64,000 nucleotides of DNA from Rhynchospora pubera. Its lineage: Eukaryota > Streptophyta > Magnoliopsida > Poales > Cyperaceae. The stretch is from the NCBI GenBank assembly GCA_028095005.1, contig CM051460.1, positions 151,647,461 to 151,711,460 of the forward strand. Reading direction: 5' to 3'. Positions 44,401 through 57,400 of the stretch are shown piece after piece. The notes under the pieces were generated by a model. That model did no database searches and was not told where the DNA came from. It worked only from the letters and a program-made list of their open reading frames with translations. Every line of letters begins with the position of its first letter. Position 1 is the stretch's first letter. A program made the position numbers and the translations under genes.

Positions 44401-47052
44401 ATGCAGCATGTGAAGCTCTTGATGAACATTATCCTACTCGTCTTGGGGCATTCAGTCTCATATGCTGCTAGAGATATTAGAATTTTGGGCAGGACTGCCA
44501 TAGCCCCGGCTCAAGCAGCTGCCGGTCCAGTTGCATCTATCGACAACTCAGGTATCGGTGCAGTTTCTGGATTGGGGGTAAACTGGGGCACGGTGACGTA
44601 CCATCCATTGCCGATAGATACAGTGGTGCAGTTGCTGAAAGATAACAACATAAAGAAGCTCAAGCTTTTAGGTGTCGAACATGAAATTTTGACAGCATTG
44701 GCAGGCTCTGACATTGAGGTCATGGTCACCGTCACCAATGACCACTTAGCTGATATGGGCAGCTTTGATGCGGTCAAGGAGTGGGTCAAGGTGAACTTGA
44801 TTCACTACCTCGAACTCAAAAAAGGGGTCAACATTGCGTAAGTATTTTGCTAATTTACTTTTAAACTTTTTTCAGGGGTTATTGATTTTGTTTTGTTTTT
44901 TCTTTTGTGCTTTTCCTGAAAAAAAGAACGAATAATTTCACGTGGTATTTTACTTCCTCAGAGCAAAGGATGCCAGGGCATGAACATATGTCCCCATACT
45001 AAAAAAAAAAGGATAAAAAAAAATACATGTTCTTTTTTTTTTTTGAAAGAAATAAAAGACATGTTCTTAAAATTGATACAATGGGAGGGGCATAAACTTA
45101 AACCTTTCCTAATAGAAATTTTGGAGCAATGACATTTAACATAAAATACTTTTCAACTATACAAAATTATTTCAATTACTTTCCTTAAGGCTACGACTTG
45201 TAAATAGTTTTCCATCTAGGAGTGGGGATGCACATAAAAGGCTTTAGGATAAAACTGTCACTTCCTTTAAAATAAACCATTTTAACAATCATACACACAT
45301 CTTTGCCTGTTTTAGTTATGTTGCTGTTGGTAATGAGCCATTCCTGAAAGACTATAATGGCAAGTACAACAATGTCGTGTTCCCTGCTTTGAAGAATATT
45401 CAGAATGCCCTCAATGCAGCAAACTACAGCCGCATCAAGGCCACCATCCCCATCAATGCTGATGTACTCTATTCTCCTGACATCAATCATGTTCCTTCAG
45501 CTGGTATTCCTTACTAACATTGGTGAACTTTAAGATACTGCAAGTATATCAACAAATGCAATGTTAATTTAATTAATTTCAAGTACTTTTGTACTGAGAA
45601 CTCATGTTTTGATCAAAATATTTTTTACGCGAGATTTCATTTAATTTGAATGGATTTCTGAGGATAACGTTGGATCTAATTATATAAAACTCCCGACCAA
45701 ATAACATTAAATTCGTTCATTTTGATCAAAAAATTTCTAATGAAATGAAATTCCGTACTAAAAAAGCATGATTCTAATCTATTTGTTTACCCAACATAGA
45801 AACAACATGAATATTGGACCAACATGAGGCGAACTAATATATACTTCCTCTCATATTCAATTTTTATATCTTTTTTACATATGGCATCATTACTGAAGTA
45901 GCATAGTAGAGTATAATACAAATTACCTTACTGAACCAAAAAGAGTAACAAAATACAAAGTTCCCTCTGTATGCATGTGAATATTGTAAATTTGTACAGG
46001 GGCTACTAGTCGCTCTATGCATGTCAGTACAAATATTTGGTTTCTTTTTATGTTTCATAAACCCAATCAATGTTAAATTAAATCAAACTACATTATATGC
46101 AGGTGTTTGGCGTAAGGACATTGCTGATTTGATGAACCAAATCGTTGCATTCTACCACAAAAATAGTGCACCTTTCACTGTCAATATACACCCCTTTCTC
46201 AGTCTCTACTATGGAAAAGGGAAGTTCCCAGTAGACTACGCATTCTTTGATGGAAATTCCAAACCTCTAATGGACATGGGTGCTTCCTACACAAATGTTT
46301 TGGATGCAAATTATGACACCTTGGTCACTGTCTTAAACAAGGCCGGTTACAAGAACATGCCAATCATTGTAGGAGAGATAGGCTGGCCAACCGATGGTGA
46401 TATCAATGCAAATGTGACACTTGCGCAAAAGTTCTACAAAGGATTGGTGAAGCACCTTGCAACCAAAAAAGGAACACCACTTAGGACTAATAACCAGATG
46501 AATGTATACCTCTTCAGTTTAATTGATGAAGAGGATAAGAGCATCTTGCCAGGTGATTTCGAGCGTCACTGGGGCATCTTCAGCTATGACGGGCAACCCA
46601 AGTTCGAGTTGGATATCACTGGGAAAGGAGGCAAGAACACCCTTGTCGGAGCAAAAGATGTCATGTACTTGTCCAAGCAATGGTGTGTAGTAAGCCCTAG
46701 TGTCACAAAAAAAACCACTCTGGAAGCTAATGCAGACTATGCTTGCAAAAATGCCCACTGTACTTCGCTCGGAAATGGATCAAGCTGCAGTAACTTGGAT
46801 TACCGCGGCCAGGCATCTTACGCATTTAATAGCTACTTCCAAAATTTTGATCAGCAAAGTGCAAGTTGCCATTTCGACGGTCTCGCTACAATAACCACCA
46901 AGGATCCTTCTAGCGGGTCATGCAAATTTGATGTGCAGCTTGCTCCTGCATCAGTTCCAATAGAACCGGATCCGGCACCGACACCGGCACCGGCACCGGC
47001 ACCGACACTGGCACCTGTGCCCGACTCTGCCTATGGTCCATCATTCGGCTAA
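44401..47052 (+). CDS. GH17 beta-1,3-glucanase with X8 domain, copy 1 (lacks GPI tail)
   Basis: Secreted glucan endo-1,3-beta-glucosidase, expected to cut callose in the wall. Exons 44401-44837, 45316-45503 and 46103-47052 give 524 residues. A signal peptide (about 1-24), the GH17 start VNWGTVTYHPLP, the acid/base Glu in VGNEPFLKDYNG and the nucleophile Glu in IIVGEIGWPTDGD are all present. An X8/CBM43 domain (WCVVSP..CSNLDYRGQASYAFN) and a Pro/Ala linker follow. Unlike copy 2, the protein stops right after the linker (DSAYGPSFG): the hydrophobic GPI-attachment tail is missing because similarity to copy 2 ends at about 47037. Conserved GH17 positions also differ (LLGVE for LFDVE, VNIHPF for VNIYPF). 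It is probably soluble rather than anchored, or decaying. Confidence 0.88.
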
Positions 47053-47300
47053 TATTATATCCACCTAGACCAGCTTGATTTTGAGAAACTAGCAAGTCAA
47101 TGTCTTCAATAGTTTCAGCTTGTTGCACTTCAATTTCTTCATCATCATTTAATTGAGCAATTATTTCTCTTGCTTCAGTTGCAGTTTCAGTATCTTCTAG
47201 AGTTGCACCATCATTGCCAAACAAAGATGCAAGCTTCTTGTAATTGCGTACTGGTTTGTTCATCCATAGAGTAGCTTCTGGATGCTTCTACATTATACAA
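47037..47300 (-). pseudogene. Antisense Myb/SANT-like transposon-gene fragment
   Basis: Read on the minus strand, TTGTAG (a possible acceptor near 47290) is followed by HPEATLWMNKPVRNYKKLAS, LFGNDGATLEDTETATEARE and an acidic tail to NISRM, directly abutting the glucanase copy-1 linker. The pattern (W.NKP....KL..LFG.D.AT) matches the Myb/SANT-like proteins encoded by PIF/Harbinger elements and their domesticated relatives. Only one exon-sized piece is present. Its boundary coincides with the point where glucanase copy 1 loses similarity to copy 2. Confidence 0.6.
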
Positions 47301-49545
47301 CATAGTTATATTTAGTAAAGATGCAAGTGCTTGTTAGATGCTACCTTATAGTGCTTTATGAATTATAAGAGGATTACTTTTTATGTTTTTGTTCAGAATA
47401 TAACCAATATCAAATTTTTATTGCTTTTTCCAGAAGTACCCTGATGTTTGTATCCTGTAAGAGACATCTCATTCTTCATTAAAGATTTCATATAATCTTT
47501 ATACTAAAAGAGATACTCACTGGTCAACATTATGACTCTATAACAATCACAATTTTATTTTGAAACATTCAATGGTAACTTGATACTAATATGCACTAAA
47601 AATGCTAACATAGGTAGTAGGTTACACCATCTAAGGATTTATGAATTATGAAATATTTCCATAATGTTATTTATTTTAATTACTTTGTGGTATTTTTAGA
47701 GGATATCTTCTTCCAAGTGTATATATTCTTTATAATCTTAGAATCTGAAGCGGAGCCCGATGATCCAACTAAAACGTATGTAAGCTTTAAATCAGGGGTA
47801 TGCAGCCAACACATTCATAGTTGGGAATATCTTTTCTACCGCGATATTTAGGAGCCTCCTTAGAATTTACTTTTACTCTAAAATATGTGCCACCAACTGA
47901 GCCAACACAATCCTATTAATACGAAAACAGTTTAGATATTTTATGGTAATTTTATGTATACAACATAGTCCAGATCTGATTCTGTAATACAACACAGTCC
48001 ATATTTGATTTTGTAATTAAATTTTATGTACATATAGAGATTTACCTTGAAATAAGGATTGAAATTATGATTATTGGTAATTTCCGAGGGGGGTACTTGA
48101 TTCATCTGGTTGCTTAAAATATGTAGCTTCTAACTGTACCAATGCATTTGATTACTCCATGACAGTCACGATTTATTGTCGCTCTCCCTCGATGGAGGAA
48201 GAAGCTCATCACATGAGGTTTGGTTTATGGCCTAATATATACAAAAACTTGGCGACTTGTTCCTGAACACTGAGCCACCTATAACTTCTAATTTATGACA
48301 CTGTGAAAAAAACCCTACGCTTAATCCTAATAATGTCTCTACATTTTTCACTCCTAAAAGATCCAATAGTAGTTATTTTTTGTTTTTGAGGGTGAGGTGA
48401 TCTACACCGGCAAATTTCATTAAATAAAAGAAAGTGAACAAAGGATGTGTACAGTCAAGTAGAAAAGAAAAAAAATAAAAAAATAAAAGGAAACTACTTA
48501 CAAGAAAAGAAAAAAAGGAAAAAACAAAGAAACTAAAGAGCTAAATGTCACATCCCGCACCGACGGGTCGCGGGACGCAAGGAGGAACGTTATCTTGTGC
48601 ATCAATCCGACAGCTCGTCAACCTACGTCGCAATAGAAAAACAAATAAAATCAGTTACAAACTTTGGTACTAACCAGTTATTTAATGACGCAATTTCTCT
48701 ACATTTAATTAATATAACAAATAAGATCAGATCGAATTAATCCACAGAACAAATAATATATTTTATTGAGATAAGCGGATTTAGACAGTCAGTCACACAG
48801 TCAGTCACAGTGGTCCCTCCCCGATTTAAAGAGGATCAGGACCGACCCCTTCCCGAACTCAGAAGGATTAGAACTCAAAATTCATATTCATATCCAAACC
48901 CGATATCTCATAAAATATATCAATCACAATTCAATAAACATATTCAATCAAAATCAAACGATAAATCAAATCAATAAATCAATACGAAATTAAATATAGA
49001 AAAATTCGATTACCTGATTTAACGAAATCACGAACGGATCCAATTTGACTGCTACGTAGGACTCCAAATTCCAAACGGCTAATCAATCAATGATTGGATA
49101 AACAATGTTTCAAAAGCTTTAGCATAGGTGGTTTCGGTTATTAAAAATCTCATCAAATAAGTTTATGTTGGAATTTCATTTTTAGCTGATATCACTCAGG
49201 AGCAAAGGAAAAATAAGAGAAGGTCGAGAGGTTCAAATGATAGCCAACACCCACCATAAATGAAATATGAGTAACAACCGGTGCATGGAAGCTAGCCACG
49301 TGGGCCTTATGGGGCAGGTGGCAAAAATTTTCAGTCGGCAAAACTAATTGGATCATTTTCATTATATTCGGTCAAAAGGATTGGTCAAATAGTCAAAAGA
49401 GTCAACCAAGTGGTCAATGTAATATTTTTTTTCATTGGTTCGGTCAAAGCTGGTTAAATAGTAAAAAAAAATCTGGTCAAAATTTAATTTCCTTTCCTTC
49501 TTTTATCTTGTTTGGTTCAAGTAATTTAACAAAGGTAAAATAATT
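47301..49545. other. Intergenic between the glucanase copies; degraded repeats
   Basis: No gene recognised. At 48375-48540 a stretch containing GGCAAATTTCATTAAATAAA followed by A-rich DNA looks like the end of a retroelement. At 48545-49010 a GC-richer start (TGTCACATCCCGCACCGACG) followed by CA/AT-rich sequence could be an old LTR fragment. Neither has clear ends. Confidence 0.4.
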
Positions 49546-49790
49546 TGGTGGTGCAACTTAGTAATTGTGCATGTCTATATCTTTTTCCAATATTCTATCT
49601 AATATGACCAAGTTACGGGTATTGACAAATCAATATATATTTAACATATATAATTTTTTTGAAGAAAGTAGGGGTCAAACCCCTAACTTATATATTAGAA
49701 AGAAATGCCCAGAATTACAAAAAAAAAAATGACTACCAACTTACCAGTAAGCCCCTAACTTATATATTTTTACAATTTTGAACATGTATA

Positions 49791-50178
49791 GTTTTGCGCT
49801 ATGGTGAGTTGCAACTCACCAATGGGTCTGTGAATTGCGATTAAAACTCCCAAATTTAGTTCAAAATGACTGATCCAAAACTGTCCAATATGATGTCTCT
49901 ATTGAAATCTCCATGCAAACTAAAATTTACAGTTTTTCGAAATTTGTAAGTATTTTTTTTTGAAATTTTAGAAAAATTATTAATCTAATTAGTTTTGAAC
50001 CGTTCAAAAACAACAGTTTTTTAAAATCCGAAAAAATTCTAAATTTTTTTTAAAAAATATAAAATTTTGTCTGCATGGAGATTTCAATAGGGAGATCATA
50101 TTGGACGGTTTGAATCAGTCATTTTAAACTAGATCTAGGAATTTTGATTGCAACTCACTGACCCTTTGATGAGTTGCA
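49791..50178. mobile_element. Diverged copy of the 401-bp foldback element
   Basis: Related to the element at 13745-14145: the same foldback plan, and shared words GATCCAAAACTGTCCAATAT and GAGATTTCAATAGGGAGATC. The terminal palindrome is TGAGTTGCAACTCA here against TGAGTCGCGACTCA there. About 17 bp are missing from the right end. It lies only in the upstream region of glucanase copy 2, where it replaces about 45 bp of the copy-1 sequence (about 43625-43670), so it arrived after the duplication. No TA tract surrounds this copy. Confidence 0.85.
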
Positions 50179-50932
50179 AGATCAAGCGTCCTAAAGTTCT
50201 TTAAGGTACTATTTAAATCGGGATACCTTTTCAAATTGGAAGCACAATCAATGTAAGTTTGGAGTATTATATTTAAAATTGGTTTGAACTAATATTAGTA
50301 ATTTGTTTCTCATTAACCTTATTAGTTATCAATTTCTAAACAAAATCATATAGTTGTACTTCACCGATGCAATTTTTTGCTTGTGCATATAAATGACCTT
50401 TCAGCTTTCAAGGTTCTCTAATTTTATCTAATAGGAAAACCTGCCTTTAATTTCTACCCGTTTAATAGTTCTCGATTCTTAAAATCAACCACTCTGAACC
50501 TCTCAGCTTGAGTTGCTGATGCTATTAGGACCGCAAAAAAATACTTCCCATCGACCATGTTCCCACCTGTGTTTTCCAAATTTAATTTAACAACCATTCA
50601 AAGGATCAGATTATAACTAAAATTACCCATTTATGTCTTTTTTTATCAGTAACTGTGCGTACATACTCTCTTTCTTTTCTTTTCTCTTTGTTTTAATCAA
50701 TTACAGGGAAGACAGAGTAGGAAATTCTTTCAACAAACTTGTTTTGGTTAAGTTATTGTAGAAGGTACAATAATAATTAATCTCTCCTTTTCTACATCTT
50801 GCTTATCTGAGTAAATTTACAACAAATATTTCCTTAAAAGTTTTAGGCAGATAGCTAGGTTGAGCTCTTCTCAATACCTATTTAAGTAATCACAATTTTG
50901 TGCATTTATCAGGTGTTAGATAAATAAAAAAA

Positions 50933-53718
50933 ATGCAGCATGTGAAGCTTTTGATTAACATTATCCTACTCGTTTTGGGGCTTTCAGTCTCATATGCTGC
51001 TAGAGATATTGTAACTTTAGGCAGGACTGCCATAGCCCCGGCTCCAGCCGCTGCTGGTCCAGCTGCATCTATCGACAACTCAGGTATCGGTGCAGTTTCT
51101 GGATTGGGAGTAAACTGGGGCACGGTGACGTACCATCCATTGCCGACAGATATAGTGGTTCAGTTGCTGAAAGATAACAACATAAAGAAGCTCAAGCTTT
51201 TTGATGTTGAACATGAAATTTTGACAGCATTGACAGGCTCCGACATTGAGGTCATGGTCACCGTCACCAATGGCCAATTGGCTGATATGGGCAGCTTTGA
51301 TGTGGCCAAGGAGTGGGTCAAGGTGAACTTGACTCGCTACCTTGAACTCAAAGGAGGGGTCAACATTGCGTAAGTATTTTGCTAATTTACTTTTATTTTT
51401 TTGAGAGGTTATTGATTTTGTTTTGTTTTTCCTTTTGTGCTTTTCCTGAAAGAAGAATAATTTCATGTGGTATACTGGTATTTTACTTCCTCAGAGCAGA
51501 GGATGTCAGGGCATGAACATGTCCCCATACTAAAAAAGGGGGGAAAAAACAGTACCTGTTCTTATTTTTTTGGAAAAAATAAAAGGCATGTTCTTAAAAT
51601 TGATACAACGAGATAGGCATAAACTTAAACCTTTCCTAATAGAAAATACTTTTCAATTATACAAAATTCTTTGAATTACTTTCCTTAAGGGTGTAAATAG
51701 TTTTCCATCTAGGAGTGGGGATGCACAGAAAAGGCTTTAGGATAAACCATTTAACAATGATACACACATCTTTGCCTGTTTCAGTTATGTTGCTGTTGGT
51801 AATGAGCCATTCCTGAAAGACTACAATGGCACGTTCAACAATGTCACGTTCCCTGCCTTGAAGAATATTCAGAATGCCCTCAATGCAGCAAACTACAGCC
51901 ACATCAAGGCCACCATTCCCATCAATGCTGATGTATACTATTCTCCTGACAACAATCCTGTTCCTTCAGCTGGTATTCTTTACTGTAATTGGTGAACTTT
52001 AAGACACCGCAAGTATATCAACAAATGCAATGTTAATTTAATTAGTTTCAAGTATTTCTGTACTGAGAACTCAGGTTTCGATCAAAATGTTTTCACGAGA
52101 TTTCGTTTCATTTGAATTGATTTCTCAGAATTTCGTTGGATCTAATTATATAAAAATCCCAACCAAATAACATCAAATTTGTTTGTTTTGAAAAAAAACT
52201 TTCTAATGAAATGAAATCCCGTGTTAAAAAAAAACATGATTCTAATCTATTTGTTTACCCAACATAGAAAGAAACAAGATGAATATTAGACCAACATGAG
52301 GCGAAGTTATACTTCCTCTCATATTCAATTTTAATATCTTTTTTACATATGGCATCATTACTGAAGTAGCATAGTATCGCATACTACAAATTACCGTACT
52401 GAACCAAAAAAAAAAGTAACAAAATACAAAGTTACCTCTGTATTCATGTGAATATTGTAAATTTGTACAGGTTCTACTAGTCGCTCTATGCATGTCAGTA
52501 CAAATATTAGGCTTCCTTTTTTGTTTGTACTGACCCTAAACCGTGGCGTACCCGGTACGTACCGATGCCGTACCGGACGCATACCCGTACCCGGTACTGG
52601 TACTCCTACATAATTAGAGTACGGGGTAACATAGATGTTTTATAAACCCAATATTAAATCGAACTACATTATATGCAGGTGTTTGGCGTGAGGACATTGC
52701 TGATTTGATGGACCAAATCGTCGCATTCTACCACAACAACAGCGCACCTTTCACTGTCAATATATACCCCTTTCTCAGTCTCTACTATGGAAAAGGGAAG
52801 TTCCCAGTAGACTACGCATTCTTTGATGGAAATTCCAATCCTCTAATGGACAATGGTGCTGCCTACACAAATGTTTTGGATGCAAATTATGACACCTTGG
52901 TCACTGTCTTAAACAAGGCCGGTTACAAGAACATGCCAATTATTGTAGGAGAGATAGGCTGGCCAACCGATGGTGATATCAATGCAAATGCGACACTTGC
53001 GCAAAAGTTCTACAAAGGATTGGTGAAGAACCTTGCAACCAAAAAAGGAACACCACTCAGGCCTAATGACCAGATGAATGTATACCTCTTCGGTTTAATT
53101 GATGAAGAGGGTAAGAGCATCTTGCCGGGTGATTTTGAGCGTCACTGGGGCATCTTCACCTATGACGGGCAGCCCAAGTTCGAGTTGGATATTACTGGGA
53201 AAGGAGGTAAGAACACCCTTGTTGGAGCAAAAGACGTCAAGTACTTGTCCAAGCAATGGTGTGTAGTAAGCCCTAGTGTCACAAACAAGACTGCTTTGGA
53301 AGCTAACGCGGGCTATGCTTGCAAAAATGCCGACTGTACTTCGCTCGGAAATGGATCAAGCTGCAGTAACCTGGATTACCTCGGCCAGGCATCTTATGCA
53401 TTTAATAGCTACTACCAAAATTTCATTCAGCAAAGTGCAAGTTGCCATTTCGACGGTCTCGCTACAATAACCACCGAGGATCCTTCTAGCAGGTCATGCA
53501 AATTTGATGTGCAGCTTGCTCCTGCACCAGTTCCAGTAGCACCAGCTCCGGAACCGGCACCGGCACCTGTGCCCGACTCTGCCGCTGGTCCATCTAACTC
53601 CCCTTCTGGATCACCATCAGATCAGAGTGCTAAGTCTGAATCAGTTCGATCAGCATTTCTGTCGATTGCCACAATCGTGTCATTGTTATTCGGGTTATCC
53701 GCATTTCACAGTTTGTAG
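50933..53718 (+). CDS. GH17 beta-1,3-glucanase with X8 domain, copy 2 (GPI-anchored)
   Basis: Predicted plasma-membrane, wall-facing glucan endo-1,3-beta-glucosidase; GPI-anchored members of this group act on callose, some at plasmodesmata. Exons 50933-51369, 51785-51972 and 52679-53718 give 554 residues; the first two exons have exactly the same lengths as in copy 1. Signal peptide about 1-24; GH17 from VNWGTVTYHPLP; acid/base Glu about 153 (VGNEPFLKDYNG); nucleophile Glu about 300 (IIVGEIGWP); X8 domain about 402-487 with its paired cysteines (WCVV, YACKNADC, SSCSNL, ASCHFDG). A Pro/Ala/Ser linker and a hydrophobic C-terminal tail (FLSIATIVSLLFGLSAF) complete the GPI signal. The full domain set suggests this is the functional copy. 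Confidence 0.94.
52528..52632. repeat. ~105-bp insertion in intron 2 of glucanase copy 2
   Basis: Absent from the matching place in copy 1 (about 46050). It consists of overlapping GTACCCGGTAC, CGGTACGTACCG and CCGTACC words in both orientations and is GC-richer than the intron around it. It is likely a small repeat-element fragment, with no clear target duplication. Confidence 0.6.
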
Positions 53719-54428
53719 AAATTTTGACTCGGGCTAGCCGGTCTAGAAAAGCAGATATAGTTTTGTATAAGAGAGATATTCGGGCATCATGATTCATGCC
53801 TGGATTTAAATTTTTGGCATTGTTAATTTTTAGTGAAATTTTCTTCTGCTGTGGACATCGTAGTATCATTTTTTTCGGCTTGTACTATTTTGTAGAAGTA
53901 ATGAAAATTGTTAAATAGTACTGTTCATGAGACTTTTATGCTAAAATTTTGTAGGCAAGCATGGAGGCCCAAATAAAGGGAAATTAATAGCTTCAGCCCA
54001 AAGATATAATGGGCCGGGCTAGTTAAATAGTGCTTTCCGCACGGTTAAAATTCGAAAAAACACGCTAAAAAGTTACTAAATGACAGAAATACCCTCTCGT
54101 CTTTCTTGAGCTGAAGTGTGATTCAAACTCGAAGAAACACAATATCGTTGAGCCAAAACGGAGACGCTTGAAAGCGTGGGAGGGCATTTCCGTCATTTTC
54201 AATTTTCTTTTTCCGTGCTTTGCTAATTTGAGGCGTGCAGAAAGCTGCCCCTCCGGTTCGAAAGTTCTAGGTATTTCTTTCTCTCTCGCTCCTTCTCTTC
54301 TCTAGGGTTTACAAAGCTTCCCCCTCTCTCTCTCTCTCACTCTTAGATCCTGTGATTTGAACCACTTTCTCTCTGTTTCTATTGGCGATCTCTTCCCTCG
54401 TCGTTTGAATTCTTCCATTAGAACAAAG
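53719..54428. other. Glucanase-2 3' end and CCT8 promoter/leader
   Basis: The glucanase 3' UTR runs to roughly 53950. CCT8 promoter sequence follows, with a CT-rich leader (CTCTAGGGTTTACAAAGC at about 54300, then CTCTCTCTC) just before the start codon. AGGGTTT words also occur in the STIPL1, knuckle-gene and SINE leaders, as is common in plant housekeeping genes. Confidence 0.55.
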
Positions 54429-57400
54429 ATGGGGTTTCAGATGCAGCCGTACGGGATCCAAGCGATGCTCAAAGAGGGGCACAAGCACCTCTCTGGCCTC
54501 GACGAGGCTGTTTTGAAGAACATTGACGCGTGCAAGGAGCTTAGCGCCATCACTCGCACTTCTCTTGGACCTAATGGTGAGCTTTTACTTGATATGTTCT
54601 TCCTTGGTTGACGCCACGCCAACTTTTTGTCTTGTAAAGCAAGCGAATAGTTCATTTCTGATTTTATTGAAGTTTCGCGGTAGATCAGAGTGTTGGTTTG
54701 TGTCGCATGTGTGAAAAGCACACTATAGAAAGCTAATTAGGAGTGATGTGATAGTGCCCTCTATATTAAATAAAGTAGTTATTAACTGTATTCTGACACA
54801 TTAAGTTCTTTGTAAGGGTGAAGAACAATTTTTCAGGAAGTTCTCTCATAAATGTTGTTCCATATAGGTATGAATAAGATGGTGATAAACCACCTCGACA
54901 AGCTCTTTGTGACAAATGATGCTGCCACAATTGTAAATGAACTCGAGGTGCAACACCCAGCTGCTAAAATCTTGGTTTTGGCTGGCCGAGCTCAACAGGA
55001 GGAGATTGGTGATGGTGCCAACCTTGTCATATCGTTTGCTGGTGAACTACTTGAGATGGCCGAGGGGTTGATTCGGATGGGTCTCCACCCTAGTGAGATT
55101 ATTAGTGGCTACAACAAAGCCATCAATAAGGTGCTACTTTTCTACTTATTTTTTCTTCTGAGAACTTCTCATTTGTGGTATATTTTGGCTAAAGTTCACT
55201 GAGGTTTTTATCAAGGGGTCTGGTTTTGTTCTCACACCTATGAATATTTCTGACTGTTTGAAAAGGTTGGCTGAAACAGTATTATAAATGTGGTGACTAT
55301 TTTCTGACATTTATGGTGACCTGTGAGTGACAGAGAATAAGTGGAAAAATCTGAGCACTAAAGTTATTTATGTAAAAGATAGCTTGGAAGCCTTTTACAG
55401 TTCTAATCCCTAATTTGGTGGAAAAGGAGAGGAAAGACTGTCTTCCATTTGCCTCTCTTTTCCCTTAGACCACAACAAACCAGGATACTGTTGTATTGTA
55501 CCATACCATATCTTATCAGGGTATGGATGTTGAACATGTACCACAATATTGTACTTGATTGCATTTGTATACTCATATTTTATGAGAGACTTTTGATATT
55601 TTTTTAATTTTCTTCTGTGAAATTTGGCAGATAGTTGAAATCTTAGATGAGTTGGTGGAGCAAGGATCTGATTCAATGGATGTTAGAAACAAAGATGAAG
55701 TCGTCTTGCGGTTGAGAGCTGCTGTTGCAAGCAAACAGTTTGGTCAAGAGGACATATTATGCCAACTGATTGCTGATGTATGGCGTTCCTATATTAAAAT
55801 TACAATAATATCTTTTTTTTTTGCCTTTTGGAACAAAGTAAAGAACTCATATTGTCATATATATAAGTAAAAAAAAGCATCATTTGTACCAGTCTCTTTA
55901 TTGTTTCATTCTGGTCTACTTCTTTCTTCTTCATTATCTTAGAATTTTGTGACAAAAATGACTATTGCTTGCTAATTGTTATTTTTTTTAATCTATATCT
56001 ACGTTGATGGCACATCAGATGGTTGCTGTAACTTCTGTTGAATCATGGACTGACGTTTTTTTTCCCATTTATCAGGCTTGTATACAAGTGTGCCCTAAAA
56101 ATCCAGCAAACTTTAATGTTGATAATGTACGGGTTGCAAAGCTAGTTGGAGGTGGTTTGCATAATTCTACGGTGGTCCGTGGTATGGTTCTTAAAAATGA
56201 TGCTGTTGGAAGCATCAAGAGGGCTGAGAAGGCAAAGGTAGAATAAACTGATATACTTTTTTGCACTTATAAGGTTTCTTTATTCAATGGATATACTCCT
56301 TCGATTGTTGTGTTTTATTACCAAGGCATGTCATCTAGAAGTCGTTACTGGTGACCTGTCGTTGTTAGTAATATTGTGTTTAACATGTGCCTCCTGTACA
56401 TAATAATTATGAATTATCACTCTTTTTTGATAGATTGCTGTGTTTGTTGGAGGCGTTGATACATCTGCAACTGAAACAAAGGGAACAGTGCTTATTCACA
56501 GTGCTGAGCAGCTAGAGAACTATGCGAAGACAGAAGAGGCAAAAGTGGAGGAGCTTATTAAAGCAGTTGCTGACTCTGGCGCCAAAGTGATTGTCAGTGG
56601 AGCTGCGGTCGGTGACATGGCATTGCATTTCTGCGAGCGTTACAAGTGAGACTTTATATTTGGTGTTTATATACATGCTTAAAATGTGGTTTTTGCTTTG
56701 TAAAGCTTATTTAAGAGTGTAAACAGATAGAAATAATAAAATAAAATGATAAGGTTATTTACATGAGAGGTGGTTATATGGAAACTTGAATTATTAATAC
56801 AAAAGGACAATAATTACATGGAGCTTGAATCAAGAAAAACCAGATAGGATGCTAGTGGAATGACTTTTTGTATCGTTAAGTCTGTTCTGTTTTGTTTTTT
56901 TGTTTGGTCTTAGATAATCATGGTTTCACTTCTAAACAGTGGTTATAAAAAGGCATAGAAAACCATTATTTTGAAAACATAAAAAATATCAGAGTAATCC
57001 CAAGATCCTATAAATTGATTAACTACAATCAATTTTGTTCTGACAACTGGATTCAAAACATGCTGTATTTTGTGGATTTATTCTGTTTCTACCTGGAAAA
57101 CCATTACACTTGTCGTAGATGTCGAACTACTTGTAGGGACTTGAGATCACAGTTTGTGCAAACTTCACCTCCTATGTTAAAAAGCCAAATAAACAAACAG
57201 ACCCTTTTGAAAATACCTTCTAGCTGATATAGCTGTCTTTGTTTGCTATTTCCTTAATGAACTTGAGGACTCTAGCTTTGTTGTGGTCTGTATTTGGGTA
57301 CTGAATTTTGTTTTAACTTTTTAAATTTTGCAGACTCATGGTTTTGAAGATTAGCTCAAAATTTGAGTTGAGGAGGTTTTGCCGCACAACCGGTGCTGTA

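Noticed and set aside
51080..51466. 128-codon minus-strand ORF at glucanase copy 2
   Set aside because: Antisense to exon 1 and the following intron; no independent support.
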